Shown piece by piece: positions 24,058 to 31,988 of a stretch of DNA of 64,000 nucleotides; the stretch's first letter is position 1; every line of letters starts with the position of its first letter. Source of the DNA: Streptomyces sp. GESEQ-35. GTDB lineage: Bacteria > Actinomycetota > Actinomycetes > Streptomycetales > Streptomycetaceae. The DNA is taken from the NCBI RefSeq assembly GCF_017948485.1, contig NZ_JAFFSX010000006.1, positions 339,357 to 403,356 of the forward strand, written 5' to 3'. The notes under the pieces were generated by a model, which ran no database searches, was not told the DNA's origin, and was given only the letters and a program-made list of their open reading frames with translations. The position numbers were made by a program, and so were the translations under genes.

Positions 24058-25491
24058 GTGAGCAGCAACAGCGGTGACGTACGGCTCTGGGGCGGCCGTT
24101 TCGCCGACGGTCCCGCCGAGGCCCTGGCGAAGCTGTCCGCCTCCGTCCACTTCGACTGGGTGCTCGCGCCCTACGACATCGCCGGGTCGCGTGCCCACGC
24201 GCGCGTGCTGCGCAAGGCGGGCCTGCTCACCGACGACGAGCTGACGCGGATGCTCGCCGGGCTCGACCAGCTGGAGGCGGATGTCGCGGACGGCTCGTTC
24301 GTCGGCACGATCGCCGACGAGGACGTCCACACCGCCCTGGAACGCGGCCTGTTGGAGCGCCTCGGCCCCGACCTGGGCGGCAAGCTGCGTGCGGGCCGGT
24401 CCAGGAACGACCAGGTCGCGACCCTCTTCCGGATGTATCTGCGGGACCACGCCCGGATCATCGGCGGTCTGGTCGCCGACCTCCAGGACGCGCTGATCGG
24501 CCTCGCCGAGGCCCACCCGGACGTGGCGATGCCCGGCCGCACCCACCTCCAGCACGCCCAGCCGGTGCTCTTCGCCCACCACGTCCTGGCCCACGTGCAG
24601 TCCCTGTCCCGGGACGCCGAGCGGCTGCGTCAGTGGGACGAGCGGACGGCGGTCTCCCCGTACGGCTCGGGCGCGCTGGCCGGTTCGTCCCTCGGCCTGG
24701 ACCCGGAGGCGGTGGCGAAGGACCTCGGCTTCGAGCACGGCAGCGCCGCCAACTCCATCGACGGCACCGCGTCCCGTGACTTCGTCGCCGAGTTCGCCTT
24801 CATCACGGCGATGATCGGCGTGAACCTCTCCCGGATCGCCGAGGAGGTCATCATCTGGAACACGAAGGAGTTCTCCTTCGTGACCCTGCACGACGCCTTC
24901 TCCACCGGCTCGTCGATCATGCCGCAGAAGAAGAACCCGGACATCGCGGAGCTGGCGCGCGGCAAGTCCGGCCGCCTGATCGGCAACCTGACGGGCCTGA
25001 TGGCGACGTTGAAGGCCCTCCCGCTCGCCTACAACCGCGACCTCCAGGAGGACAAGGAGCCGGTCTTCGACTCCTGCGACCAGCTGGAGGTCCTCCTGCC
25101 CGCCTTCACCGGCATGATGGCGACGCTCACCGTCCACCGCGAGCGCATGGCGGAACTGGCCCCGGCCGGGTTCTCCCTCGCCACCGACATCGCCGAGTGG
25201 CTGGTCAAGCAGGGCGTCCCCTTCCGCGTCGCCCACGAGGTCGCCGGCGAGTGCGTCAAGGTCGCCGAGGCCGAGAACAAGGAACTCGACGAACTGACCG
25301 ACGACCAGTTCGCAAAGATCTCCGCCCACCTGACTCCTGAGGTGAGGTCGGTCCTGAACGTCCAGGGCGCCCTGGCCTCCCGCAACGGCAGGGGCGGTAC
25401 GGCGCCGAGTGCGGTGGCCGTCCAGCTGGCCGAGGTCAAGTCGGATGTGGCGAAGCAGCACTCTTGGGCAACGGCTCGGCAGCAGGCCTGA
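24058..25491 (+). CDS. argH: Argininosuccinate lyase
   Basis: A 477-residue lyase that splits argininosuccinate to arginine and fumarate. The superfamily signature GSSIMPQKKNPD lies near residue 285; LWGGRF at the N-terminus and GRTHLQHAQPV are also typical. GTG 24058 with an AGGAGC site nine bases upstream gives the normal opening. Its TGA stop runs directly into copy 3 of the dispersed repeat. It is the last step of the pathway begun by argCJBD. Confidence 0.96.
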   Translation: MSSNSGDVRLWGGRFADGPAEALAKLSASVHFDWVLAPYDIAGSRAHARVLRKAGLLTDDELTRMLAGLDQLEADVADGSFVGTIADEDVHTALERGLLERLGPDLGGKLRAGRSRNDQVATLFRMYLRDHARIIGGLVADLQDALIGLAEAHPDVAMPGRTHLQHAQPVLFAHHVLAHVQSLSRDAERLRQWDERTAVSPYGSGALAGSSLGLDPEAVAKDLGFEHGSAANSIDGTASRDFVAEFAFITAMIGVNLSRIAEEVIIWNTKEFSFVTLHDAFSTGSSIMPQKKNPDIAELARGKSGRLIGNLTGLMATLKALPLAYNRDLQEDKEPVFDSCDQLEVLLPAFTGMMATLTVHRERMAELAPAGFSLATDIAEWLVKQGVPFRVAHEVAGECVKVAEAENKELDELTDDQFAKISAHLTPEVRSVLNVQGALASRNGRGGTAPSAVAVQLAEVKSDVAKQHSWATARQQA

Positions 25492-25518
25492 GGGGCGCGG
25501 GGAACTGCGCGACAAGCC
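25492..25518 (+). repeat. Dispersed 27-bp repeat, copy 3
   Basis: The forward copy (GGGGCGCGGGGAACTGC and onward) begins at the base after the argH stop codon. The variable position reads ACAAG in place of the more common ACCAG. Confidence 0.85.
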
Positions 25519-25629
25519 ACGACGAACCCGCACCCGCCAAACCACCGCACAACTCGAGCTCTGAAGCGAAGGTCATCACGGGTTACGTTGGTCAGGAGCC
25601 GAAATGGAGCCGACCCGACGGAGCCCGCG

Positions 25630-26601
25630 ATGCCCTTCGCAAAACTGGCAACGGCAACGACCCCCACCTGCCACATCGGCTTCGGTCTAGCCGCAATCGC
25701 CCGCCCCGGCTACATCAACCTGGGCCGAGACGAAGACCTCGGAGAGAACCGCAGCGTCGAAACGCTGCGCACCCGCACCCACGAACTCCTCGACGCCGCC
25801 TACTTCCAGGGCGTCCGCTACTTCGACGCGGCCCGCTCCTACGGCCGTTCGGAGGAGTTCCTCGCCGACTGGCTGAACGCCCGCCCCGACATCGACGACA
25901 TCGTCGTGGGCAGCAAGTGGGGCTACACCTACACCGCCGGCTGGTCGGCGGACGCCGAGACGCACGAGGTCAAGGACCACGGCGTCGCGACGTACGAGCG
26001 GCAGCGCGCCGAGACCGGCACCCTGCTCGGCGACCGGCTCGACCTCTACCAGATCCACTCGGTGACCCCGGACAGCCCGGCCCTCACCGACAAGGAACTC
26101 CACGCCAGGCTCGCCGAGGCCGCCGCCGAGGGCCTGACCGTCGGCTTCTCCACCAGCGGCCCCGCCCAGGCCGACGCGATCCGGGCCGCGCTCGCCGTGA
26201 CGGTCGACGGCGAGCCCCTCTTCCGCACCGTCCAGTCCACCTACAACGCCCTGGAGACTTCGGCAGGTCCGGCCCTCGCCGAGGCCCACGACGCCGGGCT
26301 CACGGTGATCGTCAAGGAGGCCATGGCCAACGGACGGCTCGCGGGACCGTATGCGCCGGACGCGCTGAAGGCCGTAGCGGAAGAAACGTCTCTGGGGTGC
26401 GATGCCGTAGCCCTCGCGCTGGTCCTGCGCCAGCCGTGGGCCGGTGTCGTCCTCTCCGGCGCCGCGACCGTCGTCCAGCTCGCGTCCAACCTGCACGCCG
26501 CCGTCGTGGATCTCGACGAGGAACAGCTGTCCCGGCTGGCCGCGCTGGTCGAGGACCCGCCCGCGTACTGGGAGCGGCGCGGGCAGCTGCCCTGGCACTG
26601 A
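25630..26601 (+). CDS. Aldo/keto reductase
   Basis: A 323-residue NADP(H)-dependent reductase with the AKR (beta/alpha)8 fold. The catalytic tetrad is readable: Asp and Tyr in VRYFDAARSYGRSEEF, Lys in VVGSKWGY and His in YQIHSVTP. The physiological substrate is unknown; relatives reduce sugar aldehydes or ketones. ATG 25630 is preferred to a start 14 codons earlier because GGAG lies seven bases before it. It stands between copy 3 of the dispersed repeat and the TetR/MFS pair, and is likely its own unit. Confidence 0.85.
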   Translation: MPFAKLATATTPTCHIGFGLAAIARPGYINLGRDEDLGENRSVETLRTRTHELLDAAYFQGVRYFDAARSYGRSEEFLADWLNARPDIDDIVVGSKWGYTYTAGWSADAETHEVKDHGVATYERQRAETGTLLGDRLDLYQIHSVTPDSPALTDKELHARLAEAAAEGLTVGFSTSGPAQADAIRAALAVTVDGEPLFRTVQSTYNALETSAGPALAEAHDAGLTVIVKEAMANGRLAGPYAPDALKAVAEETSLGCDAVALALVLRQPWAGVVLSGAATVVQLASNLHAAVVDLDEEQLSRLAALVEDPPAYWERRGQLPWH

Positions 26602-26644
26602 GAAACCGCGGGGCCTCTATGCCGTGAGACGTGCATGCCCAGAA

Positions 26645-26675
26645 TGAGACAAGAGTGTCTCACATGGGTTATTGT
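26645..26675 (+). promoter_or_regulatory. Operator and promoter of the TetR/MFS operon
   Basis: TGAGAC-AAGAGT-GTCTCA (26645-26662) is a perfect inverted repeat, with extra half-sites at about 26625 and 26677. TATTGT (26670-26675) is six bases before the TetR ATG, so the transcript is probably leaderless. The palindrome covers the expected -35 region, which suits autorepression. Confidence 0.65.
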
Positions 26676-26681
26676 CGTCTC

Positions 26682-27233
26682 ATGGCCGTCGACCGTGACC
26701 ACATGCTGCGCAGCGCAGCCGCCCTGCTCACCCGGAAATCCACCGCGACCATGGACGAGGTCGCCAAGGCGGCCGGGATCAGCCGGGCCACGCTGCACCG
26801 CCACTTCGCCGGGCGCGACGCGCTCGTCCGGGCGCTGGAAGCGCTCGGTATCGCCGAGTGCGAGGCCGCGCTCGACGCGGCCCGCCTCGACGACGGCAAC
26901 GCGAGTGACGCCGTACGGCGGCTCATCCGCGAGATAGAGCCCGCGGCCAAACTGCTCGCGTTCCTCTACACCGAGAACCAGCTGTTCGAGGGCGACGGGC
27001 AGAACGAGGGCTGGAACCGGATCGACGTCCGGATCGCCGCCCTGTTCCGGCGCGGCCAGGAGTCCGGCGAGTTCCGCATCGACCTCACCCCGGCCTGGCT
27101 CACCGAGGCGCTGTACGGCCTGATGGCCTCCGGCGCCTGGGCCGTCCAGGAGGGCAGGGTCGCGGCCAACGACTTCACCCACATGATCGCCGAGCTGCTG
27201 CTCGGCGGCGCGGTACGGAGAGAGGAACCATGA
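26682..27233 (+). CDS. TetR-family repressor (pqrA-like)
   Basis: A 183-residue TetR regulator. The N-terminal helix-turn-helix (about 1-50: TMDEVAKAAGISRATLHRHFAGRDALVRAL) is followed by a ligand-binding helical domain. It precedes an MFS efflux gene with a four-base overlap (ATGA), so it should repress the pair through the palindrome at 26645-26662 and release it on binding drug. The pair and its position after argH match my recollection of S. coelicolor pqrAB (paraquat resistance). ATG 26682 is chosen for its leaderless -10 spacing and because the domain begins right after it. Confidence 0.85.
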   Translation: MAVDRDHMLRSAAALLTRKSTATMDEVAKAAGISRATLHRHFAGRDALVRALEALGIAECEAALDAARLDDGNASDAVRRLIREIEPAAKLLAFLYTENQLFEGDGQNEGWNRIDVRIAALFRRGQESGEFRIDLTPAWLTEALYGLMASGAWAVQEGRVAANDFTHMIAELLLGGAVRREEP

Positions 27234-28753
27234 CCAGCATCCTGCAGCCGGTGAACACGACCGAGGCGGTGAAGCGTCCCGGCCGTTGGCTCGCGCTGTC
27301 CGTCCTCGTGCTCGCCGTGCTGCTGGTGGCCGTCGACGCGACCGTCCTCGGTCTCGCGACCCCCTACATCAGCGAGGACCTGAAGCCCTCGGGCACCCAG
27401 CTCCTGTGGATAGGTGACGTCTACTCGTTCGTGATCGCCGGTCTGCTCGTCTCCATGGGCAGCCTCGGCGACCGCATCGGCCGCAAGCGGATCCTGCTCG
27501 TCGGCGCCGCGGCGTTCGGCGCGATATCCGTGCTCAACGCCTATGCGACGACACCGGAGATGATGATCGCGGCCCGGGCGCTGCTCGGTGTCGCGGGCGC
27601 GACGCTCATGCCCGCCACGCTCGCCCTGATCCGCAACCTCTTCCACGACCCGCGCGAACGCAGCCTCGCCGTCGGCATCTGGGGCGCGACCGCCTCCGCC
27701 GGTACGGCCGTCGGGCCGATCGTGGGCGGCTTCCTGCTCGAACACTTCTGGTGGGGCTCGGTCTTCCTGATCAACCTGCCCGTGATGGCGGTCCTGGTCG
27801 TCGTCGGCATCAAGATGCTGCCGGAGTCGCGCAATCCGCACCCCGGCCCGTGGGACCTGGCAAGCGTCGTGCTGTCGCTGGTCGGCATGGTCGCGATCGT
27901 GTACGCCGTGAAGGAGCTCGCCTCCCACGGCCTCACCGGGGAGACGGTCGCCGCGGGCGTGCTGGGCGCGGCCTCGCTGTACTGGTTCGTGCGCCGCCAA
28001 CTCACCCTGCCGACCCCGCTGCTGGACATGCGGCTGTTCCGTAAGCGCGGCTTCAGCGGGGCGGTCCTGGCCGACCTGCTGACCATTCTCGGCCTGTCGG
28101 GGCTGGTGTTCTTCCTCTCGCAGTACCTGCAACTCGTCCAGGGCAGGGGCCCGTTCGAGGCAGGCCTGGCCGAACTGCCGGCTGCGATCGGCGCGGTGGC
28201 GGCCGGTCTGATCGCCGGCCGCGCGGCCCGGCGCTTCTCCGTGCGCGCCGTCGTCTCGGGCGGCCTCGCGGCGGTCGGCCTGGCACTGGCCGCGCTGACG
28301 GTGATCGACCAGTCCACGGGCTATCCGCTGCTGGGCGCGGCACTGCTGGTCGTAGGCATCGGCGCAGGCTTCTCGTTCACCATCACCGCGGACGTCATCC
28401 TCTCCAGCGTGCCGAAGGAACAGGCGGGCGCGGCGTCGGCGGTCTCCGAGACGGCGTACGAGCTGGGCGCGGCCCTGGGAATCGCCGTGCTCGGCTCGAT
28501 CGTCACGGGCGTGTACCGGGGCTTCGCCGGTCCGGCGGGCACTCCGGAGGCGGCGCACGAATCGCTGGGCGGTGCGGTGGAGGCGGCGACGGATCTACCT
28601 GCGCAGACGTCCGAGGCGATGCTGGACGCGGCCAGGCAGTCCTTCGTGGACGGCCTCACCATTGCCGCAGGCGCGGGAGCAGCGGTCTTGCTGGCTGCGG
28701 CGGTAGCGGCATGGTTCATGCTGCGAAACCAACGGCTGGACAGCCGACCTTGA
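27230..28753 (+). CDS. MFS drug efflux transporter, DHA2 type (pqrB-like)
   Basis: A 507-residue proton-driven exporter with 14 predicted transmembrane helices. Motif A GSLGDRIGRKRIL follows helix 2, and motif C-like GAPALGPIVGG variants (SAGTAVGPIVGGFLLE) lie in helix 5, as in SmvA/QacA-type pumps for cationic drugs. It overlaps the TetR gene and should be controlled by it. If this is PqrB it exports paraquat-like compounds. Its TGA runs directly into copy 4 of the dispersed repeat. Confidence 0.88.
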   Translation: MTSILQPVNTTEAVKRPGRWLALSVLVLAVLLVAVDATVLGLATPYISEDLKPSGTQLLWIGDVYSFVIAGLLVSMGSLGDRIGRKRILLVGAAAFGAISVLNAYATTPEMMIAARALLGVAGATLMPATLALIRNLFHDPRERSLAVGIWGATASAGTAVGPIVGGFLLEHFWWGSVFLINLPVMAVLVVVGIKMLPESRNPHPGPWDLASVVLSLVGMVAIVYAVKELASHGLTGETVAAGVLGAASLYWFVRRQLTLPTPLLDMRLFRKRGFSGAVLADLLTILGLSGLVFFLSQYLQLVQGRGPFEAGLAELPAAIGAVAAGLIAGRAARRFSVRAVVSGGLAAVGLALAALTVIDQSTGYPLLGAALLVVGIGAGFSFTITADVILSSVPKEQAGAASAVSETAYELGAALGIAVLGSIVTGVYRGFAGPAGTPEAAHESLGGAVEAATDLPAQTSEAMLDAARQSFVDGLTIAAGAGAAVLLAAAVAAWFMLRNQRLDSRP

Positions 28754-28780
28754 GGGGCGCGGGGAACTGCGCGATCAGCC
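28754..28780 (+). repeat. Dispersed 27-bp repeat, copy 4
   Basis: Begins at the base after the MFS stop codon, exactly as copy 3 does after argH. Same orientation as copies 3, 5 and 6; the variable part reads ATCAG. It is the left border of the MoxR/two-component module. Confidence 0.85.
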
Positions 28781-28856
28781 CCCACGGACCCGCAGTCTCC
28801 CCCCATCCCCAGCCAGCCCCTACATCCGGCTTTAAGCCCGTTTTCGGCCCCGCCTG

Positions 28857-28913
28857 ATGGTCTTGGCTCCGTACCCGACGTCGTTCACCACGGCTGAAGG
28901 AGCCAAAGACCAT
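28857..28913 (+). promoter_or_regulatory. 5'-leader stem that would sequester the ribosome binding site
   Basis: ATGGTCTTGGCTCC (28857-28870) is complementary to GGAGCCAAAGACCAT (28899-28913) apart from one bulged A. The right arm includes the Shine-Dalgarno GGAG and the first two bases of the ATG of the small secreted protein. If transcription starts upstream of 28857, the operon's first gene would be closed unless the stem opens. The loop contains GTTCACC. Confidence 0.5.
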
Positions 28914-29103
28914 GACCGGACGTACCCGCAAGTTGGTAGTCACCGGCGCCGCACTGGCAATCGCCGGCCTCGCCGGAGGCGGCGTCGCCCTCGCCGCCGA
29001 CGGCGACGAGCCGCCCCGCGACCAGATCAGGTTCGTCGTCGAGGAAAGCAGCAGCGTCACGAGTGACGACGACTGCCCGGAGAAGGGCAGCTCGGCGCTG
29101 TGA
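28912..29103 (+). CDS. Small secreted protein, first gene of the MoxR module
   Basis: A 63-residue protein with a clear Sec signal (KLVVTGAALAIAGLAGGGVALA, cleavage after ALA at about residue 28). The mature peptide is about 35 residues, acidic and polar, with one cysteine in DDDCPEKGS near its end. No family is recognised. Its stop overlaps the GTG of the MoxR gene by four bases, so it is translationally coupled to the operon. It might be a sensor ligand or a protease substrate for the module; this is a guess from position only. Confidence 0.7.
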   Translation: MTGRTRKLVVTGAALAIAGLAGGGVALAADGDEPPRDQIRFVVEESSSVTSDDDCPEKGSSAL

Positions 29104-30086
29104 GCCCCACAACCCCCGAGGACAAACTCCTCGAAGAGGCCCTCTTCGAGGTCAAGAGGGTGATCGTCGGTCAGGACCGCATGGTGGAGCGGATGTTCAC
29201 CGCGCTCCTGGCCCGCGGCCACTGTCTGCTGGAGGGCGTGCCTGGCGTCGCCAAGACGCTCGCCGCGAAGACGCTCGCGCATGTCGCCGGCGGACGCTTC
29301 GCCCGGCTCCAGTTCACCCCCGACCTCGTCCCGTCCGACATCACCGGCACCCGGATCTACCGTCCGTCCCGGGAGGCGTTCGACATCGAACCCGGACCGG
29401 TGATCGCCAACGTCGTCCTCGCCGACGAGATCAACCGAGCCCCCGCCAAGGTGCAGTCCGCGCTCCTGGAAGTCATGGGGGAACACCAGGTGTCCATCGG
29501 CGGCACCACGATCCCCGTCCCCGAGCCGTTCCTCGTGCTCGCCACCCAGAACCCGATCGAGTCCGAGGGCGTCTACCGCCTCCCCGAGGCCCAGCGCGAC
29601 CGCTTCCTGCTCAAGGTGGACGTCGCCACGCCCAGCGAGTCCGAGGAACTCGCCATCCTCTACCGGATGAGCGTCGACCCGCCGCGCCCGCGCCGCGTCC
29701 TGACGCCCGAACAGCTGATCACCCTCCAGCGCTCGGCGGACCAGGTGTTCGTGCATCACGCGGTCGCCGAGTACGCCGTACGACTGGTCTGCGCGACCCG
29801 CGAACAGGCGGGCCCGGAGCGGAGGCTGGCGCACGGCGCGGGCCCGCGTGCCACGCTCGGCCTGGTCGCCGCCGCCCGCGCCCTGGCCCTGCTGCGGGGC
29901 CGCGGTTACGTACTCCCGGCCGACGTCGGCGACCTGGCGCACGAGGTCGTCGCGCACCGTCTGGTGCTGTCCTTCGACGCGCTCGCCGACGGCATCGAAC
30001 CCGGCGCGATCGTCGACGAGGTCCTGGCGGCGGTCGAGCAGCCCCGCATCAGCCCGCGTCAGGCCGCCGAGGAGGAAGCGGCATGA
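29100..30086 (+). CDS. MoxR-family AAA+ ATPase
   Basis: A 328-residue AAA+ chaperone-type ATPase. Walker A reads GVPGVAKT (valine-alanine where most have G-x-GK), Walker B is VVLADEINRAP, and FLVLATQNPIESEGVY is the family's sensor region. MoxR proteins act with VWA-domain partners to remodel or activate complexes, often at the cell envelope. The following DUF58 and VWA genes are the expected partners. Its GTG start overlaps the small secreted gene, and its stop overlaps the DUF58 start. Confidence 0.93.
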   Translation: MSPTTPEDKLLEEALFEVKRVIVGQDRMVERMFTALLARGHCLLEGVPGVAKTLAAKTLAHVAGGRFARLQFTPDLVPSDITGTRIYRPSREAFDIEPGPVIANVVLADEINRAPAKVQSALLEVMGEHQVSIGGTTIPVPEPFLVLATQNPIESEGVYRLPEAQRDRFLLKVDVATPSESEELAILYRMSVDPPRPRRVLTPEQLITLQRSADQVFVHHAVAEYAVRLVCATREQAGPERRLAHGAGPRATLGLVAAARALALLRGRGYVLPADVGDLAHEVVAHRLVLSFDALADGIEPGAIVDEVLAAVEQPRISPRQAAEEEAA

Positions 30087-30997
30087 GCAGCACACCGACG
30101 CTCCGCGAACTCACCCCCGAACAGGCCCTGAAACACCTGGAGTTGATCTTCACCCGTCGCCCCGACGGACTCCTCCAGGGAGACCACTCCGCCCTCCACC
30201 CCGGCCCCGGCAGCGAAGTCTCCGAGAGCCGCCCGTACGTCATCGGCGACGACGTACGCCGCATGGACTGGAACGCCACCGCCCGCACCACCGTCCCCCA
30301 CGTCCGCCTCACCCTCGCCGACCGCGAACTCACCACCTGGATCGTCCTCGACGCCTCCGCCAGCATGGACTTCGGCACCGCCCGCATGGAGAAACGGGAC
30401 CTCGCGGTGGGCGCGGCGGCGGCCGTCGCCTTCCTCACCGAGCGGGCCGGCAACCGGCTCGGCGCACAGATCACCGGTCCGTACGGCAGCCTGCGGATAC
30501 CGCCGCGCACCGGACGCCACCACCTGCTGACGATCCTGCGCGCCGCCCTCGACCGCCCCCGGGTGAGCCCGGGCATCCCCGAACACACCCTCGCCGACGC
30601 CCTGGTCGCCCTGCGCGCGCTGCCCGCACGCGGGCTCGTCGCCGTCGTCTCCGACTTCCTGGAGACCGGCTGGGAGCAGCCGCTGCGCGTCGCGGCCCGC
30701 CGCCACCAGGTGCTCGCCGTCGAGACCGTCGATCCGCGCGAGCTGGAGCTGCCCGCCGTCGGACTGCTCACCGTCGTCGACCCGGAGACCGGGCGCAGAC
30801 GCGAAATCCCCACCCACGCACGGAAGTTGCGCGAACGGTACGCCGCTGCCGCGCTGGAGCAGCGGGCCGTCATCAAGCAGTCCATACGCGGCGCGGGCGC
30901 CGCCCACCTCAGGCTTCGCACCGACCGGGACTGGGTGAAGGACGTCGTCCGGTACGTCGAGGACCAGCGGCGCCGTGCGGGAGGCGGCGCCGCATGA
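30083..30997 (+). CDS. DUF58 domain protein
   Basis: A 304-residue cytosolic protein of the DUF58 family, which has a vWA-like fold. The hallmark YVIGDDVRRMDWNATARTTVPHVR lies near residues 52-75, followed by the MIDAS-like LDASASMDFGT and a Rossmann-type core to about 250. It probably serves as adaptor for the MoxR ATPase. It overlaps moxR by four bases and is followed ten bases later by the VWA membrane protein. Confidence 0.9.
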   Translation: MSSTPTLRELTPEQALKHLELIFTRRPDGLLQGDHSALHPGPGSEVSESRPYVIGDDVRRMDWNATARTTVPHVRLTLADRELTTWIVLDASASMDFGTARMEKRDLAVGAAAAVAFLTERAGNRLGAQITGPYGSLRIPPRTGRHHLLTILRAALDRPRVSPGIPEHTLADALVALRALPARGLVAVVSDFLETGWEQPLRVAARRHQVLAVETVDPRELELPAVGLLTVVDPETGRRREIPTHARKLRERYAAAALEQRAVIKQSIRGAGAAHLRLRTDRDWVKDVVRYVEDQRRRAGGGAA

Positions 30998-31007
30998 AGG
31001 GGGTCCG

Positions 31008-31958
31008 ATGAGTCTGCGTTCGCCCGGATGGCTGCTGCTCCTGGTGCCGCTCGCCGGACTGATCGGCGCGTATCTGCTGGTGCAGCGCAGGCGCCGCCGC
31101 TACGCCGTCCGGTTCACCAACCTCGATCTGCTCGACAAGGTGGCGCCCCATCGGCCGGGCTGGCGGCGGCACGTCCCGGCTGCTGCCTTCTGCGCGATGC
31201 TCGGGCTGCTGATCGTCGGGTTCGCGCGTCCCACCGCAGATGTGCAGGTGCCGCGCGAGCGGGCCACGATCATGATCGCCTTCGATGTCTCCGGCTCCAT
31301 GGAGGCCACCGACGTCGAGCCCACCCGCATGGAAGCGGCCAAGCGCGCCGCCGTTACTTTCGTCGACCGGCTGCCCGAGCGGTTCAACGCCGGACTGGTG
31401 CCGTTCAGCGGTACCACCACCGTCGCGGTCCCGCCGACCACCGACCGCGTGGTGCTGCGCCGGGCCATCGAACAGCTCACCCCGGGTCAGGCCACGGCGA
31501 TCGGCGACGCCGTGATCGCTTCGCGAGACGCGATCCGGACACTCGACAAGGAGGCCGAGACCGAGCCGCCGCCCGCACACATCGTGCTGCTGTCCGACGG
31601 CGCCAACACCGCAGGCCGCTCGGTGGAGTCGGCAGCCGCGGAGATCGCCGCCGACCGCATCCCGGTCTCGACGATCGCGTACGGCACCGAGGACGGGGTC
31701 ATCGAGTTCCCGGACGGCCGTGTCCTGCGGGTCCCCGTCGACGGCCCCGCACTGGAGGATCTCGCCGAGCGCACGGGCGGCGACTTCCACGAGGCCGCGA
31801 CGGGAGAGGAGCTCCAGGACGTCTACGAGGACATCGGCAGCTCCGTCGGCCACCGCACCGAGGAACGTGAGATCTGGCAGTGGTTCGTGGCCGCCGGTCT
31901 CATCACGGCCCTGGCCGCCGCCGCGACCTCGCTGCTCTGGTTCTCCCGGCTGCCCTGA
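31008..31958 (+). CDS. VWA-domain membrane protein (BatA-like)
   Basis: A 316-residue protein with two N-terminal transmembrane helices (about 7-25 and 56-73), a von Willebrand A domain (about 86-275) and a C-terminal helix (about 295-314). The metal-binding MIDAS motif is DVSGSMEATD at residue 93, with a later TAIGDA and LLSDGANT completing the site. The layout matches aerotolerance BatA proteins that pair with MoxR and DUF58. ATG 31008 has a GAAGGGGG site just upstream. The next gene is 30 bases on. Confidence 0.92.
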   Translation: MSLRSPGWLLLLVPLAGLIGAYLLVQRRRRRYAVRFTNLDLLDKVAPHRPGWRRHVPAAAFCAMLGLLIVGFARPTADVQVPRERATIMIAFDVSGSMEATDVEPTRMEAAKRAAVTFVDRLPERFNAGLVPFSGTTTVAVPPTTDRVVLRRAIEQLTPGQATAIGDAVIASRDAIRTLDKEAETEPPPAHIVLLSDGANTAGRSVESAAAEIAADRIPVSTIAYGTEDGVIEFPDGRVLRVPVDGPALEDLAERTGGDFHEAATGEELQDVYEDIGSSVGHRTEEREIWQWFVAAGLITALAAAATSLLWFSRLP

Positions 31959-31988
31959 CGGGACCCATTCACCGACGTTGGAGGAACG

